64,000 nucleotides of DNA from the NCBI GenBank assembly GCA_020796225.1, contig CM036769.1, positions 1,727,001 to 1,791,000 on the forward strand, in the 5' to 3' direction. The DNA comes from Arion vulgaris (lineage: Eukaryota; Mollusca; Gastropoda; Stylommatophora; Arionidae). Shown in pieces: positions 50,236-61,699 of the stretch. The position numbers and the translations under genes are program-made. How positions within the stretch are numbered: the first letter of the stretch is position 1; each line of letters opens with the position of its first letter. The notes below the pieces were generated by a model that worked only from the letters and a program-made list of their open reading frames with translations, was not told the origin of the DNA and did not search any database.

Positions 50236-50616
50236 GTGAACGTGCCATAGGTGTTCTGGTCTCCTTCGCAATATCTCCAACAGCGTCCAGCGACTGACCA
50301 TACCAATTCGATGTTGATTGATGAGCCTACTCATATACCTGTTGTGCTGTTCTTTTCGGTCAATCTTCAATCCAAGCTCTTGCAATCTAGCAGTTGACAT
50401 GGATTGGTTTAGATGAAAATCCTCTTTGCGGTTACACTCTATGAGAGCATTCAGGATGTCAGCTCTATCCACTGGCTGACCCTCTGATATGGCGGCAGAA
50501 CCAGCCAGCTTGTCTGCTCTCTCATTACCAATGACACCCGTGTGCTCCGAAACAAAGATAAGTGTAATTCTGCAAATTGTTGAAGCTTGTAGTGATTCAG
50601 CCCTTTGCTTACGCAA
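50236..50616 (-). mobile_element. RNase H-type LINE fragment in AP1M1 sense
   Basis: The minus frame reads ITLIFVSEHTGVIGNERADK, LAGSAAISEGQPVDRADILN and QHRIGMVSRWTLLEILRRRP. This is the end of RNase H and the following linker. It fuses in frame to the 21-bp array. Confidence 0.82.
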
Positions 50617-50715
50617 TTATACTCAATAACTTATCCATATGACAGATACTCAACAACGTATCCATACGAGAGATACTCAACAACTTATCCATAAGACAGA
50701 TACATTACAACTTAC
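50617..50715. repeat. 29-bp repeat, 3 copies
   Basis: The unit contains ACTCAACAACTTATCCATA and GACAGAT. It ends about 15 bp from the donor of the next exon. Confidence 0.9.
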
Positions 50716-50731
50716 TATCTTAGATACTCAC

Positions 50732-50874
50732 ATGTGTGTTCAGCCTGTATGACATAAGTTCAAATTCACCATCCGGAGGTATGAAGGAGATGGTACGATC
50801 ATTCTCAAACCTGGACAAGCGGACGCACTGATGAAACTTGACATCCTCCAGCTCAACAGACTTGCTCTTGCCCC
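50732..50874 (-). CDS. AP1M1: AP1M1 coding exon
   Basis: Two bases complete the Arg codon of TGR, then 47 codons: [20 protein letters not shown] ... [13 protein letters not shown]. Acceptor ATTAG, donor CAT|GTGAGT. Confidence 0.97.
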
Positions 50875-50879
50875 CTAAT

Positions 50880-51295
50880 ATTAATCAGAATGTAACAAGT
50901 AACACTCAAGTTCAATTAACTGTTTGCGTACGAGATGTCGCTTTAAAGATCCACAAAGCTTATCGCAGGGGCGTAGCATCGTTTTAAAGATTGGATATTT
51001 TTCTACACTTTTCCATTACTTTCCATTCCTATTCGACTTTTATATTAACTTAAAACTACTCAACTTTTGGCTCCCGTAAGCTGCTGGGAGCATCACTGTG
51101 CATTTGTTTTAGATCTATCTTAAAGAAAATTCATTTACCCATAAAATGATATATTACTCATAAAAATCGGTTAATAATTAAGAAAACTGCAGCTGAATTT
51201 GTAGATACACCTGCAATGGGAAAATAGGATGTAAATTTAATTCGGCCACAACCCTTTTTTTAAATTCAGTAGCTAATCAGTTAAAAGTGAAGTGT
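50880..51295. other. No recognised feature (intron)
   Basis: AT-rich intron sequence just upstream (gene sense) of the 50874 acceptor. Confidence 0.5.
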
Positions 51296-51299
51296 AAAT

Positions 51300-51530
51300 G
51301 ATAACGAATACATATCATCGTGGCTTATGCTAGAAGTAGAAGTGAAACAGGTGTAAACGATAACGAATACATATCATCGTGGCTTATACTAGAAGTAGAA
51401 GTGAAACAGGTGTAAATGATAACGAATGCATATCATCGTGGCTTATGCTAGAAGTAGAAGTGAAACAGGTGTAAACGATAACGAATACATATCATTGTGG
51501 TTTATGCTAGAAGTAGAAGTGAAACAGAGT
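51300..51530. repeat. 59-bp repeat, 4 copies
   Basis: The unit contains GTAAACGATAACGAATACAT, ATCATCGTGGCTTATGCTAG and AAGTAGAAGTGAAACAGGT. Confidence 0.95.
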
Positions 51531-51679
51531 TTACCATTCATTCAAGGATACCAAGTGACCAAAAAAAACCCGAGAGATTTTCATGAATGGTCATGATGCT
51601 AGTTTGTGAACAGTTAATAAATATTGCATCCAATCACAATTTTATGAATGTTTATGTATTCATAAATGGATTACCAATA

Positions 51680-51955
51680 TCAAGAGAATAGTCAGACTTG
51701 TCTATGGCACATATTATTTATCAATACCCTTGGTAAGTTGGATTTTTCAAGAGAATAGTCAGACTTGTCTATGGCACATATTATTTATCAATACCCTTGG
51801 TAAGTTGGATTTTTCAAGAGAATAGTCAGACTTGTCTATGGCACATATTATTTATCAATACCCTTTTGGTAAGTTGGATTTATCAAGAGAATAGTCAGAC
51901 TTGTCTATGGCACATATTATTTATCAATACCCTTTTGGTAAGTTGGATTTTTGTT
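51680..51955. repeat. 68-bp repeat, 4 copies
   Basis: The unit contains TTGGTAAGTTGGATTTTTCA, AGAGAATAGTCAGACTTGTC and TATGGCACATATTATTTATC. Confidence 0.95.
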
Positions 51956-52599
51956 CTCCCAATTTCAATTATTATTTTTGATGAATGCTACTATGTTCCC
52001 TGCATAGTTAACACTGCATTATATTCAGTGTTGCCATTTTTAATGCTAGATCAAACATTATTTTTGCGATCTAGCATAAAAAAATTTGAATCTAGCATCT
52101 AGCAGGAAATCTAGCAGGAAATCTAGCATTAAAATAAAATAAATAAGTTAAACCAATGAATCATAAAATCGACAAAAACAAGATGAACAAACAGAAAATT
52201 TACTACAGCGAGATTCGGGTAATGAATTTTTCAGTGTGGGATGTATTTATACTCTCTCTCTCTCTCTCCCTCTGAGGTCCACGCTCGTTTGACTTAAGAT
52301 TTAACTGTAATGGTGTAACTTGTTCAATCTTATTGGCTTGCCACGAGCTTCTGTATTTGCTCACAGTTCATCAGTGACTGTTCTTAAGTGCATTAATCAT
52401 TTCCAAACCAACGGAAGACTGTGTTCAAATCATTAAGTGAATCCCTCATTCAGCAATGAGTAAAGTTAAAACCAACGTATCTGCAAAATTTCGAAAGGAA
52501 TGGTTAAAAATTCCTGCTTTTGCAGAGTGGTTTCTTAAAGTACCAACTGATTCATCTAAAGCTCATTACAAGTATTGTAGATAAGACATTTTAGCTAAG

Positions 52600-53130
52600 T
52601 ATTCTCTTTCCAACAAGAACGAAAATCCAATCCTTCAAAACTAAATGCTACAGAAAGATCCTACAAATACCATGGACAGAAACTAAATGCTACAGAAAGA
52701 TCCTACGAATATCATGGACAGAAACTAAATGCTACAGAAAGATCCTACGAATATCATGGACAGAAACTAAATGCTACAGAAAGATCCTACGAATACCATG
52801 GACAGAAACTAAATGCTACAGAAAGATCCTACGAATACCATGGACAGAAAAAGAAAGAACATTGATGTCCTGAAAGAACTGAATGTTACAGACAATTGGC
52901 TGATAAACAACATACTATGCAGAAAAATTAGATACTTTGGCCACATCAAGCGTCACTTGGTATGGAGAGAATAATATTAGAGAGCAGGGTCCCAGGCCGC
53001 AGAGGCAGACCAAGAAGAAGATGGCTACAAGATATTAAAGAAACCATAAATATGACCATCGAAGAAGTGAGTGAACTGTCTAGAGACAGAGTGAATTTCA
53101 GATGTGCTGCAACGTCCTATAGAGGATACG
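52600..53130 (+). mobile_element. RTE-like LINE tail nested in the hAT element
   Basis: The frame pattern CYRKILRIPWTEKERT, then IRYFGHIKRH and a broken GRRGRPRRRWLQDI with CTAGAGACAGAGTGAATTTC at the end. Before it, a 42-bp piece (AACTAAATGCTACAGAAAGA, TCCTACGAATACCATGGACA) is repeated five times (52640-52850). It inserted between the BED-like and catalytic parts of the transposase. Confidence 0.82.
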
Positions 53131-53631
53131 CACCTTGATGATGATTCTCTTTTAGCAAGTCATTGTGAAACAAAGAAACATAAACTTGCTAGTCCATGTC
53201 AAAGTGCTTCTCTTACAAGTTTCGTTGCAAAGAAAGATGATAAGACATCTACACTTGAGACCAATTTAGCAATGTTTATTTGCTGTCATTCATCATTCAA
53301 TTCTTGTGATCACTTGGTAGACTTGTACAAAAATACCATATCGGAGAGTGAAATGGAAAATAAAGTTAGGATGTATCGTACAATGTGTGCAAATATTGTT
53401 AAGAATGTCATTGCTCCTTATTTCAAGGAAGATTTGACTACTAATCTTGGACAAGGAAAATTCTGTTTATTACTGGATGAATCAACTGATATCACTGTAA
53501 ACAAGTTATTGGGTAATGTTGTGATTTATTACAGTGATACTCACAAGAAAGTAATTCATACATATTTTAATATGGTGTTACTAGACAAATGTAATGCAGA
53601 TGCTATTGTAAATGCAGTCAAGAATAGTTAG
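53104..53631 (+). pseudogene. hAT transposase catalytic-core fragment
   Basis: The open frame of 175 codons starts in LINE-derived sequence and then reads KKHKLASPCQSASLTSFVAK, MYRTMCANIVKNVIAPYFKE and GKFCLLLDESTDITVNKLLG. The DESTD motif carries one of the catalytic acidic residues of hAT transposases. The frame ends early at codon 176. Confidence 0.85.
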
Positions 53632-54302
53632 TTGGTTTGTTTCTTTCGTGACAAAGGTGGCACATAGGGCAGAGGTTTTAGATCTCCATGTGATGCGGTT
53701 CGTTGCTAGCATTTCACATTAATAGAACGTTACACATTTCAACAAATCCTCCGTTTCCGAAATACTGGGGTTTTCATAATTGAGGATTATTAGGCCTCAG
53801 ATCAACATACAATAGCAAGTATGAAGAAAACAACACTTTCCATCTTGAAACTGGAAAAATGAATTAGATGAAAAGAAATTGAACGTGAAAAATCTTCTGG
53901 CTATTGGAACTGACAACGCCAGTGTCATGGTATTTTCAAGAAGTTGAAGGAAAGAATTCCTGGATTAATCTTATTTTTAAAAAACGCATATGGTATGGTA
54001 TATGCCACTACATACAATTATCAGTGTCCTAAGCTTGTGCTGCATCAATGCCAATACACTTGCAACTTTCGCCATAAGTTTATTAATTTTGCCAAATTCT
54101 AATGCTGAAGTGGAACGGTTATTCAGCAGCATGAAAAATAAAATGAGAAACAAAATGCATCTGCCCATGCTTTCATCAATATTTGCAGAAAAATATGGCT
54201 TAAAGAGTCATAATAAATGCTGCAAAAACTTTGAAATACCTAAAGATGTCACCGCCAAAGTTGGAACAATGGACTCATATGACCCAACAAAAACTTCATA
54301 AG

Positions 54303-54445
54303 TTGTGCAGTCTGATTGCTCAAAGGCCCCAGATGATGTGCAGTCTGATTGCTCAAAGGCCCCAGATGATGTGCAGTCTGATTGCTCAAAGGCCCCAGAT
54401 GATGTGCAGTCTGATTGCTCAAAGGTCCCAGAAGATGTGCAGTCT
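54303..54445. repeat. 33-bp repeat, 4-5 copies, at the transposase C-terminus
   Basis: The unit is GATGTGCAGTCTGATTGCTC plus AAAGGCCCCAGAT. It begins just after the conserved hAT C-terminal region. Confidence 0.93.
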
Positions 54446-54574
54446 CACTTCTCAAATTATGATTAAATACTTTTAGAATGGTAGGTAACATATGTTCTGG
54501 CATTTTATCTAGTATTATTTTCTCTAAAATCTAGCATTAAAAGCCGATTTATATTTGGCAGCCCTGATTATATT

Positions 54575-54870
54575 TGCTAATACTGTAAATATTTTGTGAA
54601 ACTATATGGATTTATCTTCAATTTGCTATATGTAATAAGTCATTGTAAATCGTATTTATAAATATTTTAGTTTTGCTAAACTACGAGTGCAATTTTGTTT
54701 AAACTAAATTAAACTGTATTTTTGCACAGAATTGTTGCATCAAATGTGCAATTTTACAAACCAGCAAGCAGTTGTAACAGGGCACATCAATAAATCTTAT
54801 GAATCATGAGCAGATCTAAATGAAGAACTTAAAAATGTTGGTCTACTCATGTACATGAGTATAGTGACGG
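54575..54870. other. No recognised feature (intron)
   Basis: AT-rich stretch between the hAT element and the piggyBac relic. No TTAA-flanked piggyBac terminus was found. Confidence 0.45.
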
Positions 54871-55927
54871 CTCCAAATGCAGTTATATAGATCTAGTAAG
54901 CAGCTAGTTCATGGTTTGTGGGCAAGGACTTTTATGTCTATAAGCAGATACAAAATAATTCAAGCCTTTTTGAAAATCTCCAATCCTGAAACTGAGCGAG
55001 CTGACGACAAACGTAACAGCCGTAGAGGTGTAGATAAGAGAATGGTTAGGAATAAGGGAAGATACAGGTTTAGACAGTACATCAAGGATAAGCCAACTAA
55101 GCGGGGGATGAAATTATAGGTGGTTGCAGATTCAATAACGGAATACACATATAATTTTGATGTTTATATTGGGAAAGACACAACTTGCTCAACTCAAGGA
55201 TTGGGATACAATTCTTCTTCTTCTTCTTTCTCGAATCCTGTATGCCTCACAGCGTCAGGTCAGGAAGTTTATAAATTATGTAAATTTATTCTCCAGCAAG
55301 GATATAGGGATAATTCTTATACATCTTATCATTTATTTGTAGATTTACTAAAGATGAAGAATTTAGTATGTGGGACTATTTTGGCAAATAGAAGGGGATT
55401 ATCAGAAAAACTCAAAAATATTCAATTATTTCATATAAATGCTGTTAGGAGAAAAATAAGATGGGTTAGGAAAGGTAATGTGGGATTTGTTCCATGAAAA
55501 GATAATAGAGTTAACTGAATGAACATTATGCATAAGTTTCTAAGTAGTAGAACATTTTGTATCCAGAACAAGGCGGATGGCCAGGTTAGGAAGATCCAGG
55601 TGCGTCAGCCTATGGTTATTAAAGATTATAATACATACATGTGGGGGTTGGGGGAGAAAGAGGGTGTGGATAGGTCAGATCAAATGATTGGGAAGTATAA
55701 TGTTCTGCGTACTGCGTAAAAGAATAAAATATTGGAAAATTCTCTTTTATCACTTTATTGACATTGCTTGGGTCAACTCTTTTATACTTTTTACAGGAAT
55801 ACTGCCGATAACATCAGGATATTCCCGAACTGGTCAGACCACAGAAATAAAGTCAATTAGATTTTACTCTAGAGAGTTAATTAAAGAGATAGCTGACATT
55901 GACAAAGAGATTCTTCTTCTTATTTGA
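54870..55927 (+). mobile_element. piggyBac-type transposase relic
   Basis: Frames in order: RTFMSISRYKIIQAFLKISN and RYRFRQYIKDKPTKRGMKL (to a TAG at 55117), then in the same frame VVADSITEYTYNFDVYIGKD (to 55497), with YTSYHLFVDLLKMKNLVCGT and LANRRGLSEKL. After frameshifts come the equivalents of YNTYMWGLGEKEGVDRSDQM and FYHFIDIAWVNSFIL. These follow the order of the DDE_Tnp_1_7 domain (FRQYIPxK; GLG...GTxxxNRxGLP; GVDxxDQ). A GAAGAA-type TTC tract interrupts at 55210. Multiple stops; not functional. Confidence 0.85.
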
Positions 55928-56170
55928 ATGCTTCACATCGACCACTTGTTAACCACTCTTTGTGATTTGTATGTGATCTGAGCCTAAGACGATTGTACGT
56001 TGTGCAGGTTATGTGCCTACAAGTAGGCATGCACATCCGATTTCTGCTGCACTTTTTATTGACTAGGGCAGCTTCCCTAGGCCCCTACCTCAGTCGCCTC
56101 TTCGACATGCCTTGTAGGTTGCAGTGTTACTATTCTTTACTCCTCTTGCAGGCACCGGCACCACACGAGC
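55920..56170 (-). mobile_element. SINE-G copy
   Basis: Minus copy from TTGAATGCTTCACATCGACC to CTTGCAGGCACCGGCACCAC. Confidence 0.87.
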
Positions 56171-56447
56171 AACAAATACATTCAAGTTCCCTTGCTGGAT
56201 AATAACAAATATTCTCAGATTGTTCCAATTTTAACAAACAAATTGTGTTAAGTGTTATCGAATTAGTAAAGTTAAAAAGAAATCCAAAGTTATTTGGCCA
56301 AGCTTGTAAAAAAATAGTATATATTTTAATCAGCAAAGACACTGTTAGTTGAACATTCTATGCTTGGGTCAAATGAACATTCTGTGCTTGGGTTACTTTG
56401 GGTTTGCTAACAAGATGCCAGATAACATTTTTTCTGCTTATTTTGTT

Positions 56448-56872
56448 TGATTAATTGATTGATTGGACCATCATCATTGCACTTCGTTGAGTCACCATGT
56501 GTGCTCTGATCTCTTTCTTATACAGGAAGATCTCATCTGCAGTGCACAAACTCTGTAGCACCAGTGAGGGTCCCCGATGTAATTTTGAAGATATTGTGTC
56601 AGAATTTAAATTTTAATCTTTTTCTAATGAATATTTCCCGGGCAACAGCTTTTCCAGCTCGCTCATTTTGATTTTGAACTGCCAGAGTTTTTTTAATATA
56701 CTCAACGAGCGTTTGATCATCCATCTCCGACATGACTAGGTACTCAATCCCACCTACATTCAGATCCGGGATCTCTGGAAAAATATCCTGAAAGCTCCAC
56801 GAGGGAGTGAACTGGTTATCTTTGGCACAAGAAGTGAGCAGGTACCCTCTACACCACAGAGTCCCTTATTTT
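56448..56872 (-). mobile_element. SINE-C copy with (CAAT)n tail
   Basis: Full-length minus copy: the tail on the left (ATTAATTGATTGATTGGACC in plus sense) and the head at 56872 (GTGGTGTAGAGGGTACCTGC as A-box region; ACCAGTTCACTCCCTCGTGG as a mutated B box). Confidence 0.87.
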
Positions 56873-56959
56873 GTCTATGATTGTGTACTCACATTTTTGT
56901 TCAATAATATCGTTTACTTGATATGTTCAGAAATGATATATCTATTAAATGTTCATGTA

Positions 56960-57225
56960 TTATACTATAAGTGTTAGTTCTTTATAAGCTGCTTACTAGA
57001 CCAGTTATGTGTGATACTATAATTGTTAGTTCTTTATAGGTTGCTTACTAGACCAGTTATGTGTGATACAATAATTGTTAGTTCTTTATAGGTTGCTTGC
57101 TAGACCAGTTATGTGTGATACAATAAGTGTTAGTTCTTTATAGTCTGCTTACTAGACCAGTTATGTATGATACTATAAGTGTTAGTGCTTTATATGCTGC
57201 TTACTAGACCAGTTCTGCATCACTT
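56960..57225. repeat. 52-60 bp repeat, 5 copies
   Basis: The unit contains TACTATAAGTGTTAGTTCTT and TGCTTACTAGACCAGTTATG. Confidence 0.93.
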
Positions 57226-57464
57226 TCTCTTGGAGGCCTTATCTATTTATTTTTGTCTTCAAAATATCAAAGTATTTAGATGCTACAAACTTCCTGAATA
57301 CTGCCTTATGTATACAATAATAGATGGAAGTCTTTATGTGGACAATAGTCAAAACAACTTTATTTTTGGCTATGTTGTGTAAAATTGAAGATCCTAAAAT
57401 ACTGTATTAAAAAATAGTTTCCTGATATATTTTGTACCTTTTTTCCTTCTTTGTGACTCTATCT

Positions 57465-57712
57465 TCTTGACGCTCCATATCAAGCACTTGTTAACCACTG
57501 TTTGTAATTTGGAAGTGATCTGAGTCTAAGAGCGAGCGTTGTGCCAGTTATGCACCTACAAGTAGGCCAGCACATCCGATTTCTGTGGCGCTTTTTATTT
57601 ACTAGGGTAGATTCCCTAGGCACCTACCTCAGTTGCCTCTTACGACATGTTTTGTAGGTTGCAGTGGTGCTATTCTTTGCTTCCCTTTGTGGGCCCCAGC
57701 ATCACATGGGCG
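57465..57712 (-). mobile_element. SINE-G copy
   Basis: Minus copy; GACGCTCCATATCAAGCACT to CCTTTGTGGGCCCCAGCATC. Confidence 0.86.
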
Positions 57713-58135
57713 AATGAAATATATAATCATCTTTAAGTAACGATATGTATATATGTTCAGCCATAAACGTCTCTTGATAAACTTTACCCATGGAATCAGT
57801 TCAGCTCAATTAGTAAAATCACAAAGATTGGAGTATAAGTGGTTATTCAAGAGCAAATGCGATAAAGTAAGAAGACAATTCTAAAACAAGAATGTAAAAC
57901 TGAGGATTGTGAGCTTGTATAGTAGTAGTTAAACACACGAGTGTTGCGACTATAATTATTTGTCAATTGTAGGATATTCCATTTTTAGCATCATCAAAAG
58001 TAGGTCAAAGATATCATATATTATTACATCACACTGATATTAAAAACACATAGCTAGATAGTTTATTCAATTAGCTTTTGAACCATATATAAAATACTAT
58101 GCCACCTGTGCTGTCTTCCCTGTTTCGAACATTCC
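57713..58135. other. No recognised feature (intron)
   Basis: AT-rich intron sequence. Confidence 0.5.
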
Positions 58136-58139
58136 AGGT

Positions 58140-58390
58140 GTCAATTCTGGAGATCTTCCGCGTTGAAAGAAGGTAAGTCAGCAGCCCGATTTCCTTTCGA
58201 ATTTCACCGGGTCGCTTCATGGGTCCCTCCTTGCTGGGTCCTTCTTCCTCGGATGACGAGCTATGAATTTTCCTGGTTGTTGTTTCTGTAGCCCCACCTC
58301 CTTAGTCGCCTCTTACGACATGTATGGCAGGTAACAGTGGTTCTATTATTTACACCCAATTTGGGCCCCGGTAACCACTCGGGCATAAAT
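58140..58390 (-). mobile_element. SINE-G2 copy, 3' part replaced
   Basis: The 5' half in minus sense (GCCCGAGTGGTTACCGGGGC, AAATAATAGAACCACTGTTA, ATGTCGTAAGAGGCGACTAA) matches the G2 element at 48750. The rest (GAAAATTCATAGCTCGTCAT ...) does not match it. Confidence 0.65.
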
Positions 58391-58489
58391 ATATAAAATG
58401 CCTATTTCAAATGCAAGGAATTTATATGGTTGCTGGTAATAGAGCAGGTCATTAAAAATAAAAAAGCCTGAAAAACCTATGAACATTTA

Positions 58490-58690
58490 AGGGTTAAACA
58501 GACAAATCCAACTTACGGTCTGTTTTTTGATTCTCATGCTGTAACTCAGATAACCCTTAAACAAACAAGTCAAATTTACTGCCTATATTCTCAAACTGTA
58601 ACTGAGATGTAACTCAGATAACCCTTAAACAAACAAGTCAAATTTACTGTCTATATTCTCAAACTGTAACTGAGATATTCCTTAAGGCCC
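58490..58690 (-). repeat. Three decayed copies of an AP1M1 exon-intron boundary
   Basis: In gene sense the repeats read TTTGAGAATATAGGCAGTAA ATTTGACTTGTTTGTTTAAG. The real boundary at 60400 reads TTTGAGAGTACAGGCAGTAAG TTTGACTTGTTTGTTTAACC. The third copy (near 58515) keeps GTAAGT. Only the last 20 or so exon bases and the start of the intron are copied. Confidence 0.75.
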
Positions 58691-58984
58691 CATACTACTG
58701 GGATTCTCAACTTTCTTATCTCTCAATAAAATTAGGTGATACATAGCAGTTACTACTAGAGTGGTCTAAAATGAAAATTTATATATCTTTCACATTAATA
58801 AATTATCAGGTTGCCATGGTCGCCAAACAGAGTGAAATAAATAACAATATAAAAATGTTTCAACTGCACAGCCTAAATAAACCAATATTCTGGGTATCTG
58901 ACAAGTTTAAATTGTTCTGTAACATGCGATTGATCTCTGGGGTGCAAGCGAATGATTTATTTCTTGTAGAGTAGGGCTGTTCAA

Positions 58985-59245
58985 AAATAATATTGAGAAA
59001 TTTAAAGTATTTAGGACATATAAAGAGACATGAAGGGCTGGAAAAAACGATCATGGAAGGAGGCATCCCGGCAAAGAGAAGAAGAGGAAGACAATGGAGC
59101 AGATGGGTTCCAGATGTAACTGATGGTTTGAGCATGACTGCCGCAGAGACAGGACATCTGGTCTATGAGAGGGAGAAATTCAGAAGGACTGTTAAGGTGG
59201 CAAAGTTCTGCTCAGGACAAGCTATTTGATGATGATGATGATGAA
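58985..59245 (+). mobile_element. RTE-like LINE C-terminal tail, intact frame
   Basis: The frame reads MRNLKYLGHIKRHEGLEKTI, MEGGIPAKRRRGRQWSRWVP, DVTDGLSMTAAETGHLVYER and FRRTVKVAKFCSGQAI with a stop followed by GATGATGATGATGAA. It gives the undamaged C-terminus and the (TGA)n end that ties this family to the RTE clade. Confidence 0.88.
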
Positions 59246-59482
59246 TGGCTGTCGCAAATGTTGCTACCCGCTAGTTTCTGACATGCTTGATTTAGTTTCT
59301 GTGAATTTTGTAGAAAGGCCTTGAATTTTCTGCCAAACTTGTGAGATGGAGCTACATTATGATTCAGATGATGGAGAATTTGTTGATGGAGATCAACGAT
59401 GAATCAGATAATGAAGGACAATGAATTCAAGATTTGTATGAGGAAATAAACTACACTAGTCCTAGTACTTAAGTAACTAACG

Positions 59483-59690
59483 CCCGCCTGCCCAGCGTGT
59501 TCGTAGCGCGCTGGACGACGGGTGACAAGCTCCCTGTGAGTGTGGGTTCAATTCCACAGGCTGGAAGAAAAGCTACAGGTTCTCCAGATTTACGGTGTTC
59601 GTGGCACTGAACCAAAGGGTTACGATGTCCATGGCACCGAGTCAAAGAGCTGAAAGCTCAAGCGCTTCTGGATCAGTTAAAAAAATAAAT
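59483..59690 (+). mobile_element. SINE-A copy
   Basis: Full-length plus copy: CCCGCCTGCCCAGCGTGTTC, GCGCGCTGGACGACGGGTGA, GGTTCAATTCCACAGGCTGG, TACAGGTTCTCCAGATTTAC, end GCTTCTGGATCAG with an AAAAAATAAATAAATAA tail. Confidence 0.9.
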
Positions 59691-59839
59691 AAATAACTAG
59701 TAGTTACAAGGAATTACGATTATTAATTGATGAGTACAATGCCGCTTCCCCTAAGCCAGGCAACGATGGTGATAGAGAATAATCCCAACAGCATAAATAG
59801 CTTTTCAGTAGATCAAAGCCCTTATATAGAGAAAATCTG

Positions 59840-60180
59840 CAGTAGACTGGAAGACAAACGTTGGATATGATTATGGAAAAGACTTTCTCAAAGGTCTAAG
59901 CAGAACAGACCAGGTGATTATATTTCACATAAGTACCAGACACTGCAGACTCAACAAACACTTATAGAGATTAGGAATAAGTCAAACAGCTCTCTGCCAG
60001 TGTCAACAGGTGGAACACACACTGGAGCATGTCCTGCACGACTGTCCTCTCCTGGATGAGCTGAGAAACAACATGTGGCCACAACCAGTCGACCTAAAAA
60101 CTAAGCTTTGGGGAAACCTGACAGACTTGAAGGTGACTGACCAGTTTGTGGTCCACAGTAAATTAAACGCATGACCAGAG
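59840..60180 (+). mobile_element. RNase H-type LINE C-terminal domain
   Basis: With one frameshift it gives SRTDQVIIFHIST, RHCRLNKHLYR, ALCQCQQVEHTLEHVLHDC-like residues, then WPQPVDLKTKLWGNLTDLK and a stop after HSKLNA. Same C-x-C ... EH-x-x-x-x-C tail as at 17890. Confidence 0.8.
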
Positions 60181-60399
60181 ATCATTGAAGAAGATTAGAA
60201 ATTGTATTCACTATGAATTTTATTTTGTGATTACGTGTTTCGTCAATCAAATAGTTTTACTGCAGTCTCATCTATATTGGAATTTTATTTCACAAACACT
60301 TCTTATTGTTGTGGAGTCATTTCCCTTGCCCTGGGAATTCAATAGGGACATTTTCGAGGTGGTGGAGCTTAAAGGGTTAAACAAACAAGTCAAACTTAC

Positions 60400-60526
60400 T
60401 GCCTGTACTCTCAAAGAGAACTTTATCGTTTAATCCCAGCCTCAATTCTGGCATGCCAGATAGGAACACCCGCATCTTAACTGAGCCCACAATCTCACTA
60501 CGCAGCACATTTCCATTAGCGCTCAC
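60400..60526 (-). CDS. AP1M1: AP1M1 coding exon
   Basis: Forty-two codons plus one base: VSANGNVLRSEIVGSVKMRV, FLSGMPELRLGLNDKVLFES and TG, donor A|GTAAGT (the Arg codon is completed at 50874). Acceptor TCCCAG. Confidence 0.97.
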
Positions 60527-60564
60527 CTGGGATAAGAAAACAATATTTATTATTATTCGTGAAG

Positions 60565-61015
60565 TATTTTCTGTATCATCATCATCAAGTAGCTTGTCCT
60601 GAGCAGAACTTTGCCACCCCAACAGTACTCTGGAATTTATCTCTCTCATAGGCCAGATGTCCTGCCTCTGCAGCCGTCATGTTCAAACCATCAGTTACAT
60701 CCTGAATCCATCTTCTCAGTGGTCTTCCTCTTCTTTTCTTTGCCGGTATGTCTCCTTCTATGATGGTCTTCTCCAGCCCTTCATGTCTTTTTATATGTCC
60801 AAAATATCTCAATTTTCTCTTTCTTATTTGTAGCATCAGCCAGTTTTCTTTGATTTTGAGTTCTTTCTGGGTAGATCTATTTTCTCTGTCCAAGATATAC
60901 GAAGGATTCTTCTGTAACACTTATATTCAAAAGCACATATATGTTTTTCCACTGCTCTATTAAATATCCATGCTTCACACCCATACGTTGCCACTGGGAA
61001 TATGCATTTTCTGTG
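60565..61015 (-). mobile_element. RTE-like LINE C-terminal fragment, nearly intact
   Basis: In minus sense: KCIFPVATYGCEAWIFNRAV, EKHICAFEYKCYRRILRISW, RKRKLRYFGHIKRHEGLEKT, GRPLRRWIQDVTDGLNMTAA and FCSGQAT then TGATGATGATGATAC. One frameshift near 60900. It lies in AP1M1 sense, close behind the 60526 acceptor. Confidence 0.88.
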
Positions 61016-61019
61016 TATA

Positions 61020-61440
61020 ATTATCATAATAATAATAATAACAATGGCTGTCCATTGCAAGAGATGTTGACAACATCCTCAAACACATTGTTTTTGCACT
61101 TTTCCTATGTGTACGGAGGTGACTGTAGATTTTAATCCTGGAACACAATCTGGAAAATACATGATCAGGGTTGAGCATATGAGTGCTGTGTGATGTCCAC
61201 ACCAGAACAGTATGACAAGTCTTAGCTATGGGAATTTCTCTTGTGTGGTTGTGCCATCCCAAGTGTAGGTCCTGTGTTCAAGTTGAGCATGTAAACCCTA
61301 TGTTAGTCCAACACAAACTATATGAAGATGTACACAGACTCCGGCTGACCACTAACAACTCTAGAAGTACACATTTCAATGTGTGAAAATGTTCAAAGAA
61401 GAAAAATGAACACAGAGAAATTCAAGAACAGTTGACACAT
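61020..61440. other. No recognised feature (intron)
   Basis: A short ATA/ATT microsatellite at 61021-61046, then unrecognised sequence. Confidence 0.45.
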
Positions 61441-61672
61441 AACTTTCTTTTTCTTCTTCGAATGCTCCCTATTGACCACTTGTTAACCACTCTGCGTGAT
61501 TTGTATGTGATATGAGCCTTAGAGCGATTGAACGTTGTGTCAGTTATGTACTTACAAGTAGGCCTGCACATCTAAATTCTGCAATGCTTTGTATTTACTA
61601 GGGTAGCTTCCCTAGGCCACTACTTCAGTCGTCTCCTAAGACGTGCCTTGCAGGTCGCATCACCACATGGGC
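61440..61672 (-). mobile_element. SINE-G copy
   Basis: Minus copy from TTCTTCTTCGAATGCTCCCT to GTCGCATCACCACATGGGCG; its 5' part is shortened. Confidence 0.85.
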
Positions 61673-61699
61673 GACATAACTTTCAAAAAGTAGTGATTC

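Larger units (their letters stand above)
52026..54566 (+). mobile_element. hAT transposon with TIRs and exact 8-bp TSD
   Basis: The ends are CAGTGTTGCCATTTTTAATG and, at the right, the reverse complement of CAGGGCTGCCA. ATTATATT duplicates flank it (52018-52025, 54567-54574). Six copies of a subterminal ATCTAGCA motif follow the left end. Coding remnants run left to right: a BED-finger-like start (ATG 52456, FRKEWLKIPAFAEWF, stop at 52582), the catalytic core with LLLDESTDI (53104-53631), a GTDNASVM segment, and the C-terminal dimerisation region NAEVERLFSSMKNKMRNKM (about 54095-54150). It is disrupted by stops, an internal loss and a nested LINE, so it cannot encode a whole transposase. It lies antisense in the 9.5-kb AP1M1 intron. 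Confidence 0.93.
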
